NCBI RefSeq assembly: GCF_040361275.1
Contig: NZ_APNH01000002.1
Location: 372,001-436,000 of the forward strand
DNA length: 64,000 nucleotides
Direction: 5' to 3'
Origin: Salinisphaera sp. T31B1
Lineage (GTDB): Bacteria > Pseudomonadota > Gammaproteobacteria > Nevskiales > Salinisphaeraceae
The notes below the pieces were generated by a model. That model worked only from the letters and a program-made list of their open reading frames with translations. It was not told the origin of the DNA and ran no database searches. A program made the translations under genes and the position numbers. Below are positions 38,265 through 45,873 of the stretch, one piece after another; the first letter of the stretch is position 1, and each line of letters begins with the position of its first letter.

Positions 38265-38882
38265 TCAGTCGAGCACCACCAGCCGATTCGGTAATTCATT
38301 GCGTTCGTGCGTCGCAGGCACAGCCTCGCGTAGACGCGCGCCGCAGGCATCGACACATTCGATGAACCCATCGAGCGTCTGACCGGCGCGTACACGCTCG
38401 GTAAAACGTTCGACGATCGACTGCCAGACGTCGTTGCCCACGCGTTCGGAAATACCGCGATCTACCAGGATCTCGACATAGCGTTCGGCCTCGCTGACGA
38501 AGATCAGCATGCCGGTGGCATCCGCTGTGTGATGCAGATTCTGCTCCAGGAACTGCCGTCGGGCGAGATTGGCGGCACGCCAGTGCCGAACCGAGCGCGG
38601 CACCAGGCGTGTAGTCACCGTCGGTAGCCGGCAGATCAATGCCAGCACCACGAACAGCACGCACTGAACCTGGAACAACAGGTGCGCGCTCAGATCGGTG
38701 ATCACGAAGAGCGCCGCCCCGGGTACGACCAGTGCCACCAGGCCGGCCCAGAGCAACGGAATATACCGATAATCGTCGGCTTGTTCGGCCAGCACAGTCA
38801 CAAGTTCGGCGTCGGTATCACGTTCGACCCGCACGATGGCTTCGGCCACCCGAGCGCGCTGTTGTTCATTGAGCATCGTCAT
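38265..38882 (-). CDS. TPM-domain membrane protein
   Basis: The product has 205 residues. A TPM-fold region ([38 protein letters not shown]) is split by two membrane helices ([20 protein letters not shown] and [16 protein letters not shown]), then continues with [35 protein letters not shown] proteins occur at membranes and are often encoded with LemA; their role is unknown, with links to photosystem repair in plants and phosphatase-like folds. The ATG at 38882 is kept, with a second possible start two codons in. It is the third gene of a lemA-TPM-TPM cluster. Confidence 0.85.
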   Translation of the reverse strand: MTMLNEQQRARVAEAIVRVERDTDAELVTVLAEQADDYRYIPLLWAGLVALVVPGAALFVITDLSAHLLFQVQCVLFVVLALICRLPTVTTRLVPRSVRHWRAANLARRQFLEQNLHHTADATGMLIFVSEAERYVEILVDRGISERVGNDVWQSIVERFTERVRAGQTLDGFIECVDACGARLREAVPATHERNELPNRLVVLD

Positions 38883-38911
38883 GTATCTGACCTGGTTGGT
38901 CGAGGAAACGG

Positions 38912-39664
38912 CTACCAGCCGCCCGAAGCGCCGCCGCCACCGAAACTGCCGCCGCCGCCGGAAAAGCCGCCGCCGCCGAAGCCGCCGCTACTGCCGCCCA
39001 TGCCGCCGCCCATCAATATGGGTGCGCCGAGAAAGCCGCGTCGGCGGCGTCCCCGGCCGCCACCGCCGCCACCCCCACCGGACACCAGGATGATGACAAC
39101 CATGAGCACGAAAAATCCGATTGAAGGCAACAGCGAAGGGCCGTCATGCGCGCGCCTTCGCCGATCCGGCTCCGCCATCGGGTTGCCGCCCAGCACGCGC
39201 ACTATGGCGGCGGTGCCCTCGACGATGCCCTTGGCATAATCACCCTGCTGGAAGGCCGGACGAATGATGTCGTTGATGATCACCGATGACTGGGCATCGG
39301 TCAGCCGGCCTTCAACGCCATAGCCGGCCTCGATACGCACCCGCCGCTCGGCCTTGGCCACGATCAGCAGGGCGCCGTTGTCCTTCTCAGCCTGACCGAT
39401 ACCCCAGTGGCGGCCGAGCTGGTAGCCATAGTCAGATATGGTCTCGCCGCCCAAGTCCGGCAGGGTCACCACGACGACCTGTTCGCCGGTCGCCTGTTCA
39501 TGGGCTGCCAGCATATCCGTGATCCGCGCCTCGTCCGCGGCACCGAGCATGCCGGCGTTATCGACCACGCGGCCGGTCAGGGGCGGGAATTCGGGCGCGG
39601 CAACGGCGGTGGTGCATACCCAGACCAGCAGTGCCACCAGCCCGGCCCAGCGCAAAGATCGCAT
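38912..39664 (-). CDS. TPM-domain protein with glycine-rich tail (YgcG-like)
   Basis: The protein has 250 residues: a signal peptide (WAGLVALLVWVCTTAVAA), a TPM domain (PPLTGRVVDNAGMLGAADEA, VVVVTLPDLGGETISDYGYQ, NGALLIVAKAERRVRIEAGY, GVEGRLTDA), a C-terminal membrane helix (IGFFVLMVVIILVSG) and then a basic and glycine/serine-rich low-complexity tail typical of YgcG proteins. The tail likely stays in the cytoplasm. Its ATG overlaps the lemA stop by one base (TGATG), so the two are translationally coupled. Confidence 0.9.
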   Translation of the reverse strand: MRSLRWAGLVALLVWVCTTAVAAPEFPPLTGRVVDNAGMLGAADEARITDMLAAHEQATGEQVVVVTLPDLGGETISDYGYQLGRHWGIGQAEKDNGALLIVAKAERRVRIEAGYGVEGRLTDAQSSVIINDIIRPAFQQGDYAKGIVEGTAAIVRVLGGNPMAEPDRRRRAHDGPSLLPSIGFFVLMVVIILVSGGGGGGGGRGRRRRGFLGAPILMGGGMGGSSGGFGGGGFSGGGGSFGGGGASGGW

Positions 39665-40278
39665 CAGAATTTGACCTGCGGCGCCTGCTCGGCGTTATCG
39701 GCCGTCGCTTCGAAGTTGGCATGGGGCTGCATGTCGCTATACATCAACGAATGCCAGATGCGACCCGGGAACGTACGTAATTCGGTGTTGTAGCGCTGAA
39801 CCGCCTGGATGAAGTCCCGACGCGCCACGGCGATACGGTTCTCCGTACCCTCGAGTTGTGACTGCAGGGCAAGGAAATTCTGGTTGGACTTCAGATCCGG
39901 ATAGCGTTCGGACACGGCCATCAGCCGGCTCAGCGCGCCCGACAACTCACCTTGTGCCGCCTGGAACTGCTGGAGCTTCTGCGGGTCGTTGAGGATGCTT
40001 TCATCGACCTGGATCGATGTCGCCTTGGCCCGCGCTTCGGTTACTGCCGTCAGCGTTTCCCGTTCCTGGTTGGCATAGCCCTTCACGGTCTCCACCAGAT
40101 TGGGTACGAGATCGGCACGCCGCTGGTACTGGTTCTCGACCTGTGCCCAGGCGGCCTTGACCTGCTCGTCGTAGGTCGGAATGTTGTTGATGCCACAGCC
40201 AGACAGCATCAGCACCAGATAGATTGCCAGAAAGGCGCAGACAAACCGCGCGGGCCTCGACGGCCGGGACACGAACAT
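39664..40278 (-). CDS. lemA: LemA-family lipoprotein
   Basis: The product has 204 residues with a lipoprotein-type signal ending LSGC (Cys28). The mature part is the helical LemA domain: IPTYDEQVKAAWAQVENQYQ, RRADLVPNLVETVKGYANQE, LSRLMAVSERYPDLKSNQNF, LQSQLEGTENRIAVARRDF and YNTELRTFPGRIW are nearly family consensus. LemA proteins are envelope-anchored helical bundles of unknown biochemical role. It leads the lemA-TPM-TPM cluster and is divergent from the SRPBCC gene. Confidence 0.93.
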   Translation of the reverse strand: MFVSRPSRPARFVCAFLAIYLVLMLSGCGINNIPTYDEQVKAAWAQVENQYQRRADLVPNLVETVKGYANQERETLTAVTEARAKATSIQVDESILNDPQKLQQFQAAQGELSGALSRLMAVSERYPDLKSNQNFLALQSQLEGTENRIAVARRDFIQAVQRYNTELRTFPGRIWHSLMYSDMQPHANFEATADNAEQAPQVKF

Positions 40279-40449
40279 GAGCGTTACTCCGCGACAAGAC
40301 GGTGATCAAACCGACACTTTACGGCAAACGAGGCGCCCCGACAGCGTGCCGCCCACTTGGTGGACGTGACGTGCGCGGTATACATTGGCCAAACCGTCTG
40401 GCCGTTGGCCGGGCGTTTATCGCCATAACAAGATAACGAGGAGTACCGC

Positions 40450-41016
40450 ATGAATATTCGCGCATCGCGCAGGGTCGGCCGGGCCACGTTCGCTTTGAGT
40501 GTCGTTGTCGCCGCCAGCTGGGCCACTTCGGCCATTGCTGCCGACGATATGACAAAGATGGATTCTTCGAAGGCGGGGAGCATCACGGTTACCGAAACCC
40601 AGACCGTGGACGCCGCGCCCGATGAAGTCTGGAGCACCATTCGGGATTTCGATGCCATCAGTCTGTGGCATCCGGCCGTGGAAAGCAGCGACATCACCGA
40701 AGGCGAGAACAACAAGCCGGGCGCAAAGCGACACCTCACCCTCACCGACGGAGGGACAATCGACGAGCAACTGATCACCTGGGACGACCAGGGGATGCGC
40801 TACAGCTACAAGATTCTCGACGGCGTATTGCCGGTGGCCAACTATCGCTCAACGATCGCCGTCGAAGCTGAAGGCAACGAACAGTCGAAGGTGATCTGGA
40901 AAGGCCGGTTCGACCCGGCCGAGGGTCAGACCGCCGACAAGGCCCGCGAGGTCATGAAGACGGTCTATCGCGCCGGACTGGACAATATCAAGACCATGAT
41001 GGACGGCAACGACTAG
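40450..41016 (+). CDS. Exported SRPBCC (polyketide cyclase-like) protein
   Basis: The protein has 188 residues, with a signal peptide (TFALSVVVAASWATSAIAAD) and a mature helix-grip domain. The pattern VTETQTVDAAPDEVWSTIRD, FDAISLWHPAVESSDITEGE, RHLTLTDGGTIDEQL and SKVIWKGRFDPAEG places it in the polyketide cyclase/START-like SRPBCC group, which binds hydrophobic ligands. Export is unusual for the group but is seen in some proteobacteria. The ATG at 40450 has a strong GAGGAG 8 nt upstream. Single gene, followed by two long hairpins. Confidence 0.88.
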   Translation: MNIRASRRVGRATFALSVVVAASWATSAIAADDMTKMDSSKAGSITVTETQTVDAAPDEVWSTIRDFDAISLWHPAVESSDITEGENNKPGAKRHLTLTDGGTIDEQLITWDDQGMRYSYKILDGVLPVANYRSTIAVEAEGNEQSKVIWKGRFDPAEGQTADKAREVMKTVYRAGLDNIKTMMDGND

Positions 41017-41025
41017 CCGGCCGAA

Positions 41026-41092
41026 CGATGGAGCGGCGACCGCGCCGCTCCATCGCGCCCGCGGCGAACATCGGATGAACCGGTGTTCGCCG
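41026..41092. terminator. Two tandem perfect hairpins between convergent genes
   Basis: The first hairpin is CGATGGAGCGGC (41026-41037) with its exact inverse at 41044-41055 and a 6-nt loop. The second is CGGCGAACATCGG (41062-41074) pairing with 41080-41092 over 13 bp with one T-G wobble and a 5-nt loop. They lie between the SRPBCC stop and the stop of the minus-strand gene. Neither is followed by a T-run, so they may be roadblock or processing structures rather than classical terminators. Confidence 0.6.
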
Positions 41093-41103
41093 TCGCCGCC
41101 GGC

Positions 41104-41826
41104 TTACAGGCAATACTGAACGGGGCTACGCAATTCGCCGCTGTCGAACGGGCGGGCACGCGCCATGGCCATCCAGTGTCGGGTGTGAAGTTCGTACTCA
41201 CGTCGCGGCGCATCGCGTGCAATGCGATAGCCGCCGCTCGTATCCCAGAAACCGACGCCGTAGGCGCTGGGTATCTCGTCGGGTTCGGCCACGCCCGGGC
41301 CGAGCACGAAAAATATCTGACCTGCGAGCTCGTGGTAGCGCTCGGTCTTGCCGGACCGCAGCTCGTGCAGCAGGTCCGAGCGTCGACACTTGATTTCGTG
41401 CACTTGCGCGGCCAGATGGTCCGGGCGCAGACCGCGCACAAGCGAATACACATCGGGCTTGCACACCCGCCAGCCGTTGTCGCCCTCGGTACGAACCGAC
41501 AGCTCGGTGAATACAAGCCGTCCGGTGTCGGCCAGGTGCTCTGCCACCGCCCCGACCAGCCGTGCATGCGGCCGCCGTCGTGCGCGGCTGTCAGCCAGCC
41601 CGGCGCCAAGCGCATCGCGCCCCGCCGCAGTCAAGACGAACCGGCTCGCCCGACCGGCGTCCTCGATTTCGCGTACCAGACCGAGAGCGAGCAGATCGAT
41701 ATCCACGCTATCGTGATGCGCCCAGCCAAGGCTTGCCCAGTAATGGCGCAATCGCGCCGCGTGTCGCCGGTTCATGCCCGCTGAAAGATCGTGCGGTCGC
41801 GGTATGCTCGCACCATGGTTGCTCAT
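41104..41826 (-). CDS. Unrecognised protein with PD-(D/E)XK nuclease-like core
   Basis: I do not recognise a named family for this 240-residue protein. The N-terminal part (residues about 15-75: NRRHAARLRHYWASLGWAHH, ALGLVREIEDAGRASRFVLT) looks like a winged helix. The central part has TELSVRTEGDNGWRVCKPDVY followed 20 residues later by VHEIKCRRSDLLHEL, fitting the PD...ExK spacing of restriction-endonuclease-like folds. YHELAGQIFFVLGPGVAEPD follows as an additional strand and helix. It may act on DNA, but that is inference. The ATG at 41826 has an AGGGTAGG-type ribosome site. It stands alone and has no toxin or methylase partner. Confidence 0.65.
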   Translation of the reverse strand: MSNHGASIPRPHDLSAGMNRRHAARLRHYWASLGWAHHDSVDIDLLALGLVREIEDAGRASRFVLTAAGRDALGAGLADSRARRRPHARLVGAVAEHLADTGRLVFTELSVRTEGDNGWRVCKPDVYSLVRGLRPDHLAAQVHEIKCRRSDLLHELRSGKTERYHELAGQIFFVLGPGVAEPDEIPSAYGVGFWDTSGGYRIARDAPRREYELHTRHWMAMARARPFDSGELRSPVQYCL

Positions 41827-41867
41827 ACGCCTACCCTACGTACGGCCGGGCGGCGCTGGATTCGAAC

Positions 41868-41894
41868 AAAAAATGCCCGGCTCGCGGCCGGGCA
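41868..41894 (-). terminator. Rho-independent terminator of the small repeat protein gene
   Basis: The 8-bp stem TGCCCGGC / GCCGGGCA with loop TCGCG is followed on the minus strand by six T residues (41873-41868). It starts 24 bp after the stop of the 106-residue protein. Its distal end lies 42 bp upstream of the neighbouring minus-strand start at 41826. Confidence 0.88.
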
Positions 41895-41917
41895 ATGAAC
41901 GGGCGAACCTGGGTCGC

Positions 41918-42238
41918 CTATTTCTTGGAATCCGAAGACTCCGACTCGTCCCCGGACATTTTGTCGGTTTCCTTGAGCTGCTCTTTCTGGGCTTTGGTCG
42001 CCGGCATCCCGCCGGCTTTTGCGCCCTGCTCTCCGGTCATCCCGCCGGCCTGGTCATCAGGCACTTCGCGCAGCTGTTCGGCCTGGGCCTTGGTCGCCGG
42101 CATTTCACTGCCTGTAGCCGACGCTTTGTCCTTGCCCATGCTGTTGTCGCTATCCGCGGCCAGCGCCGGGACCGATACGGCGGCCGCCATCAACAGGCCC
42201 GCGGTCAACGCGGGCATCCACAATCGGGTCGATTTCAT
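41918..42238 (-). CDS. Small exported acidic protein with two MPATKAQ repeats
   Basis: The product has 106 residues. A signal peptide (MPALTAGLLMAAAVSVPALA) precedes a short, charged and probably disordered mature chain. A 13-residue unit occurs twice, MPATKAQAEQLRE and MPATKAQKEQLKE, 25 residues apart, joined by a Gly/Met-rich stretch; the end is acidic and Ser-rich (KMSGDESESSDSKK). I know no family for it. The ATG at 42238 has GAGGAG upstream. It has its own terminator, so it is a true single-gene unit. A periplasmic stress or osmolyte-related role is conceivable but unsupported. Confidence 0.75.
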   Translation of the reverse strand: MKSTRLWMPALTAGLLMAAAVSVPALAADSDNSMGKDKASATGSEMPATKAQAEQLREVPDDQAGGMTGEQGAKAGGMPATKAQKEQLKETDKMSGDESESSDSKK

Positions 42239-42400
42239 TGGTTTCTCCTCATTTGCTAGAACACAGCGTGTGGTCAACCGCGACGGATCTGCTGTGCGCG
42301 GCCGCCGTTTCGCCGTCGTGTCTTGTGCACAACCAATATCGACCACTACATCGACGCGGTCAACCGCTCGCACGGCACAAAGCGGCCCAGACCCTTCACG

Positions 42401-42428
42401 AAAAAGGCCCGGCATAGCCGGGCCTTTT
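42401..42428 (-). terminator. Rho-independent terminator of the aldolase gene
   Basis: A long stem AAAAGGCCCGGC / GCCGGGCCTTTT with loop ATA lies 21 bp past the aldolase stop. On the minus strand it ends in TTTTT. Because the stem is A/T-flanked on both sides it could also stop transcription from the left. Confidence 0.92.
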
Positions 42429-42448
42429 CATCCGATGCGAACCCGTGA

Positions 42449-43468
42449 TCAGGCAGCACTTTCCATATCGGAACTGTACTCGCCGCGGGCAGCCGCGCCG
42501 TTGTTGCGCGCGCGCTTGAAATAGGCGCTCTGCGCCGCCTCCACATTCTCCGGCTTGCCCTGCCAGGCCGCCAGCGCGGGCGCCTGCAGCGCCCGACCAT
42601 AGGAAAACGACAGCGCCCAAGGATGCGGACCGCGTTTGTTCATTGCATCCAGGTGGGCGGTGGCGAGCTCATCGCTCTGGCCGCCCGACAGGAACACGAT
42701 GCCCGGCACTGCGGCCGGCACGCGACGCTTGAGACAACGAATAGTGGCTTCGGCGACCTGGTCGACGCCGGCCTGCTGCGGGCTGCTCTTGCCGGCGATG
42801 ACCATGTTCGGCTTGAGGAGCATGCCTTCCAGCAACACGTTCTGGCGCTTGAGTTCGGTGAATACGGCATCGAGCACCCGATCGGTGACCGCTTCACAGC
42901 GCTCGATCGAGTTCGCGCCATCCATCAGTACTTCCGGCTCGACGATCGGCACGATGCCGGCTTCCTGACAGAGCGCCGCGTAGCGTGCCAGCGCGCCAGC
43001 ATTGACGTGCACGCAGTAGTCGCTCGGGCGTTCGTCGGTGATATCGATCACCGCCCGCCATTTGGCGAATCGAGCACCCGCTTCGCGATATTCGTTCAAG
43101 CGATCACGAAGGCCGTCCAGTCCCTCGGTGATCTTTTCGTCCGGACTGCCAGCCAGCGGCTTGGCCCCCTTGTCGACCTTGATCCCGGGGATGACGCCCT
43201 TGTCGGCCAGCAGCTTCGAGAACGGCGTGCCGTCATCAGCTTTCTGGAACAGCGTTTCCTCGAACAGGATGACGCCGCTGATGTAATCCTCTGCGCCCTG
43301 CGTGGTGAACAGCAGATTGCGATAGGCCTGGCGGGTCTCCTCGGTCGATTCGACGCCGATGCCATCCAGGCGTTTCTTGATGGTGCCGGTCGATTCGTCT
43401 GCGGCGAGAATCCCCTTGCCGTCGGCGACGAGCGCCTTGGCGGTATCGATCAGTGCTTGTTCGTGCAT
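42449..43468 (-). CDS. Class I fructose-bisphosphate aldolase
   Basis: The enzyme has 339 residues. It splits fructose-1,6-bisphosphate into dihydroxyacetone phosphate and glyceraldehyde-3-phosphate in glycolysis, and reverses this in gluconeogenesis. It is the eukaryote-like class I type that works through a lysine Schiff base: Lys219 in MLLKPNMVIAGK, with Lys136 in FAKWRAV, Glu177 in VEPEV and Asp24 in LAADEST. Most gammaproteobacteria use class II enzymes, so this is a less common choice. The ATG at 43468 is preferred over 43483 because AAGGA lies 7 nt upstream. It has its own terminator, and a palindrome covers its likely -10 box. Confidence 0.94.
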   Translation of the reverse strand: MHEQALIDTAKALVADGKGILAADESTGTIKKRLDGIGVESTEETRQAYRNLLFTTQGAEDYISGVILFEETLFQKADDGTPFSKLLADKGVIPGIKVDKGAKPLAGSPDEKITEGLDGLRDRLNEYREAGARFAKWRAVIDITDERPSDYCVHVNAGALARYAALCQEAGIVPIVEPEVLMDGANSIERCEAVTDRVLDAVFTELKRQNVLLEGMLLKPNMVIAGKSSPQQAGVDQVAEATIRCLKRRVPAAVPGIVFLSGGQSDELATAHLDAMNKRGPHPWALSFSYGRALQAPALAAWQGKPENVEAAQSAYFKRARNNGAAARGEYSSDMESAA

Positions 43469-43496
43469 GCGCGAGTCCTTCATGAGCCAATTTCGC

Positions 43497-43517
43497 GGGA
43501 TTTTACCCGAAAATCCC
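43497..43517. promoter_or_regulatory. Palindrome over the likely -10 box of the aldolase gene
   Basis: Perfect 8-bp arms GGGATTTT / AAAATCCC flank a 5-bp centre. On the minus strand the right arm contributes the -10-like TAAAAT (43505-43500), 32 bp before the aldolase ATG at 43468. The -35 is weak (TTCTCG). The position suits an operator; it could also form an RNA hairpin after tRNA-Ser. Confidence 0.45.
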
Positions 43518-43549
43518 GGTCGGCGAGAACCGCTCGATTACGCATGAAA

Positions 43550-43639
43550 TGGCGGAGAGGGTGGGATTCGAACCCACGAGGGGCGTGAACCCCTGCCGGT
43601 TTTCAAGACCGGTGCATTCAACCGCTCTGCCACCTCTCC
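43550..43639 (-). tRNA. tRNA-Ser(UGA)
   Basis: The 90-nt cloverleaf on the minus strand has acceptor stem GGAGAGG / CCTCTCC with discriminator G and encoded CCA. The anticodon stem CCGGT / ACCGG holds loop CTTGAAA with anticodon TGA. A long variable arm (AGGGGTTCACGCCCCT) marks a class II tRNA, and the T-arm is GTGGGTTCGAATCCCAC. It reads UCA and related serine codons. It lies 81 bp upstream of the aldolase start on the same strand. Confidence 0.97.
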
Positions 43640-43870
43640 GTGCAACCGCTCGCAGGTCGCATGGCCACCACCTGGCACGACCGCGCCGCATTGTCCTCAA
43701 CAAACGCCGCCCCGCGCAAGTCATGCCATGCCCGAACGAACGTCGCCAGCGGCCGTGGCATCGAAATTGCATTTCGCCAAGCGACGCGCCGAGCGGCTTC
43801 GCCTCGCGCGTCGTTGCCATTCGTCGCGTTCGCGACGCGCGCTTTTATCACTGATCCAATGGGGAACCGA

Positions 43871-45625
43871 ATGAAAACCAGGTTATGGCTTGCGGCATTG
43901 CTGGCCGCGGGGCTTCTGAGTGGCTGCAACGACTCGAACGATTCGTCGGTCAGCGCCGGGGGCTCGCCGGATACGCCGGATACGCCGACCGATCCCGCAA
44001 CGTTCTCGTTCGTGGAAGGCACCATCGCACAGGCTCATGCGGCCATGCGTGACGGCACTCTGACCTGCGAGGCGCTGGTGCAGGGTTATATCGACCGTAT
44101 ACAGGCCTACGACTCCCAAGGGCCCGAGCTACGTAGCGTGGTTCGCGTCAACCCGCTGGCTCTGCAGCGCGCACGCGAGCTGGATATTGCCTATCAACAA
44201 AGCGGGCCGAGCGGACCCTTGCATTGCGTGCCCGTGTTGCTCAAGGACAATTTCGACACCGCCGATATCACCACCAGCGCCGGCGGAATCGCACTCGCCT
44301 ACAACCAGACACCGGACGATGCGTTTTCGGTGGCTGGCATCGTAGCGGCCGGCGGGCTGGTCCTCGGTAAGGCCAACCTCGACGAATTCGCGTTTGGGTT
44401 CCAGGGCAGCAGCTCGATCCGCGGCCAGGTCAAGAACGCCTATGATCCGACCAAGGGACCGGGCGGCTCGTCGTCGGGGACCGGCGCTGCCATCGCCGCC
44501 AGCTTTGCCATGGCCGGTACCGGCTCGGATACCGGCGGTTCAATCCGCGTGCCTTCGAGCCTTGAAGGTCTGGTCGGCATCCGCCCGAGCCTGCGCCTGG
44601 TCAGCCAGGACGGCATCGTGCCATTGGCGGCATCGCAGGATACCGGCGGCCCGATGTGCCGTACGGTCGAAGATTGCGCGCTCATGCTCGACGCCATGAC
44701 CGGCTTCGATGCGTCACAGACCAGCAACCAGCGCCAGGCGTTCGCCTACGATGCGCCCCTTCTGGATTCTGCCGACGCCTACCAGACACTGACCAACCGG
44801 CCCGCCACCTATACGGACTTCCTCGACGCCGAGGGGCTGGACGGCGCCCATATCGCTGCCCTCATGCCGCTGTTCGGCGATGGCAGCGGCGAGAATGCCC
44901 AGGTTCAGAGCGTGCTCATGGCCGCGATCGATCGTATGCGCGATGCCGGTGCAACGGTGGATATTCTTACCGCCGAGGATCTGGCCGCACGCGATGTAGC
45001 ACTGTCGGATCTCACCGATTTCGATAGCAACTCGCGCTACGAATTCCGCCAGGATCTGACGGCCTATCTGATGAGCTGGCCGTCGTCGGCCGACGGTCAT
45101 CTACGCAGCTTCGATGCCGTGGCAGACAGCATGCTCTATGAACAGCGCAACCAGGGCACGTTCGACTTTTACGGGGCCATCGGTCGCGCGCTGGAAAACA
45201 CCGACGACGACAGCGAAGAAGCCGTGGCCTACCGTGCCGCCTACCAGCGCAATCTCGAACAACGGCCAGGTATCGTTCGCGGCGGTCTGCTCCGGATCCT
45301 GGACAATCAAGACGATCAGGGCGCCGCCCTCGGCGCACCTTACGATGCGCTGCTCTACCCGTCGGTTCTGAGTCTTGCTCCCCAACTGGGCAGTTCGCCC
45401 AGCACAGGCAGCAACAACCGGCTCAGCCCGTTCTCCGGCTTTCCAGCGCTCTCGATGCCGGCCGGCATGGCCGACACGGATCCCGCCTTGCCGGTAGGCA
45501 TGGAACTGCTCGGCCGCGAATTCGACGAGCCAACACTCATTCGCCTGGCCTACGGTTATCAGCAGGTCGCCCAGCCGCGCGCGGCACCGACCTATACTCC
45601 GGAACTGGCCGCGACCGAGGACTGA
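43871..45625 (+). CDS. Amidase-signature lipoprotein
   Basis: The protein has 584 residues, with a lipoprotein signal MKTRLWLAALLAAGLLSGC (Cys19) and an amidase-signature domain. The Ser-cisSer-Lys triad is Lys125 (VLLKDNFDTADI), Ser200 in GGSSSGTG and Ser224 in GSDTGGSIRVP. Amidase-signature enzymes hydrolyse amides of many kinds; exported lipoprotein versions are less common than the GatA-like cytoplasmic ones, and the substrate is unknown. A C-terminal PALSMPAGMADTDPALPVGM segment is also typical. The ATG at 43871 has GGGGAA upstream; the open frame extends back to 43640 but would hide the signal. Confidence 0.9.
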   Translation: MKTRLWLAALLAAGLLSGCNDSNDSSVSAGGSPDTPDTPTDPATFSFVEGTIAQAHAAMRDGTLTCEALVQGYIDRIQAYDSQGPELRSVVRVNPLALQRARELDIAYQQSGPSGPLHCVPVLLKDNFDTADITTSAGGIALAYNQTPDDAFSVAGIVAAGGLVLGKANLDEFAFGFQGSSSIRGQVKNAYDPTKGPGGSSSGTGAAIAASFAMAGTGSDTGGSIRVPSSLEGLVGIRPSLRLVSQDGIVPLAASQDTGGPMCRTVEDCALMLDAMTGFDASQTSNQRQAFAYDAPLLDSADAYQTLTNRPATYTDFLDAEGLDGAHIAALMPLFGDGSGENAQVQSVLMAAIDRMRDAGATVDILTAEDLAARDVALSDLTDFDSNSRYEFRQDLTAYLMSWPSSADGHLRSFDAVADSMLYEQRNQGTFDFYGAIGRALENTDDDSEEAVAYRAAYQRNLEQRPGIVRGGLLRILDNQDDQGAALGAPYDALLYPSVLSLAPQLGSSPSTGSNNRLSPFSGFPALSMPAGMADTDPALPVGMELLGREFDEPTLIRLAYGYQQVAQPRAAPTYTPELAATED

Positions 45626-45749
45626 TTCCGCAACAGCCTCGTTCAACACGGGCAGCCGAACGACCGGCTGCCCGTTCTGTTGGCTCGTGTCCCGAGACCA
45701 CCACCCGACACGTACTCCGACTCGCCGCGAAAGCAACGGGCCAGGCCCG

Positions 45750-45778
45750 TTGTCCATCGCCGGCCAATTCTCTATAAT
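45750..45778 (+). promoter_or_regulatory. Sigma-70 promoter of tRNA-Thr
   Basis: TTGTCC (45750-45755), a 17-bp spacer and a perfect TATAAT (45773-45778) are followed by a GC-rich discriminator, typical of stable RNA genes. The transcript should start around 45785, shortly before the tRNA at 45798. Confidence 0.8.
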
Positions 45779-45797
45779 CCGCGCCTTGCCGAATCGG

Positions 45798-45873
45798 GCC
45801 GGGGTAGCTCAGTCGGTAGAGCAACTGATTCGTAATTAGTAGGTCGGAGGTTCGATTCCTCTCCCCGGCACCA
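45798..45873 (+). tRNA. tRNA-Thr(CGU)
   Basis: The 76-nt cloverleaf has acceptor stem GCCGGGG / CCCCGGC, discriminator A and encoded CCA. The anticodon stem ACTGA / TTAGT holds loop TTCGTAA, anticodon CGT. The D-arm is TAGCTCAGTCGGTAGAGCA and the T-arm GGAGGTTCGATTCCTC. It reads ACG codons. A clear promoter lies just upstream. Confidence 0.97.

Noticed and set aside
38912-39100. Glycine-codon repeat tract as a tandem repeat array or CRISPR-like element
   Set aside because: The repetitive GC-rich bases simply encode the Gly/Ser-rich tail of the TPM protein; there are no regular repeat-spacer units.
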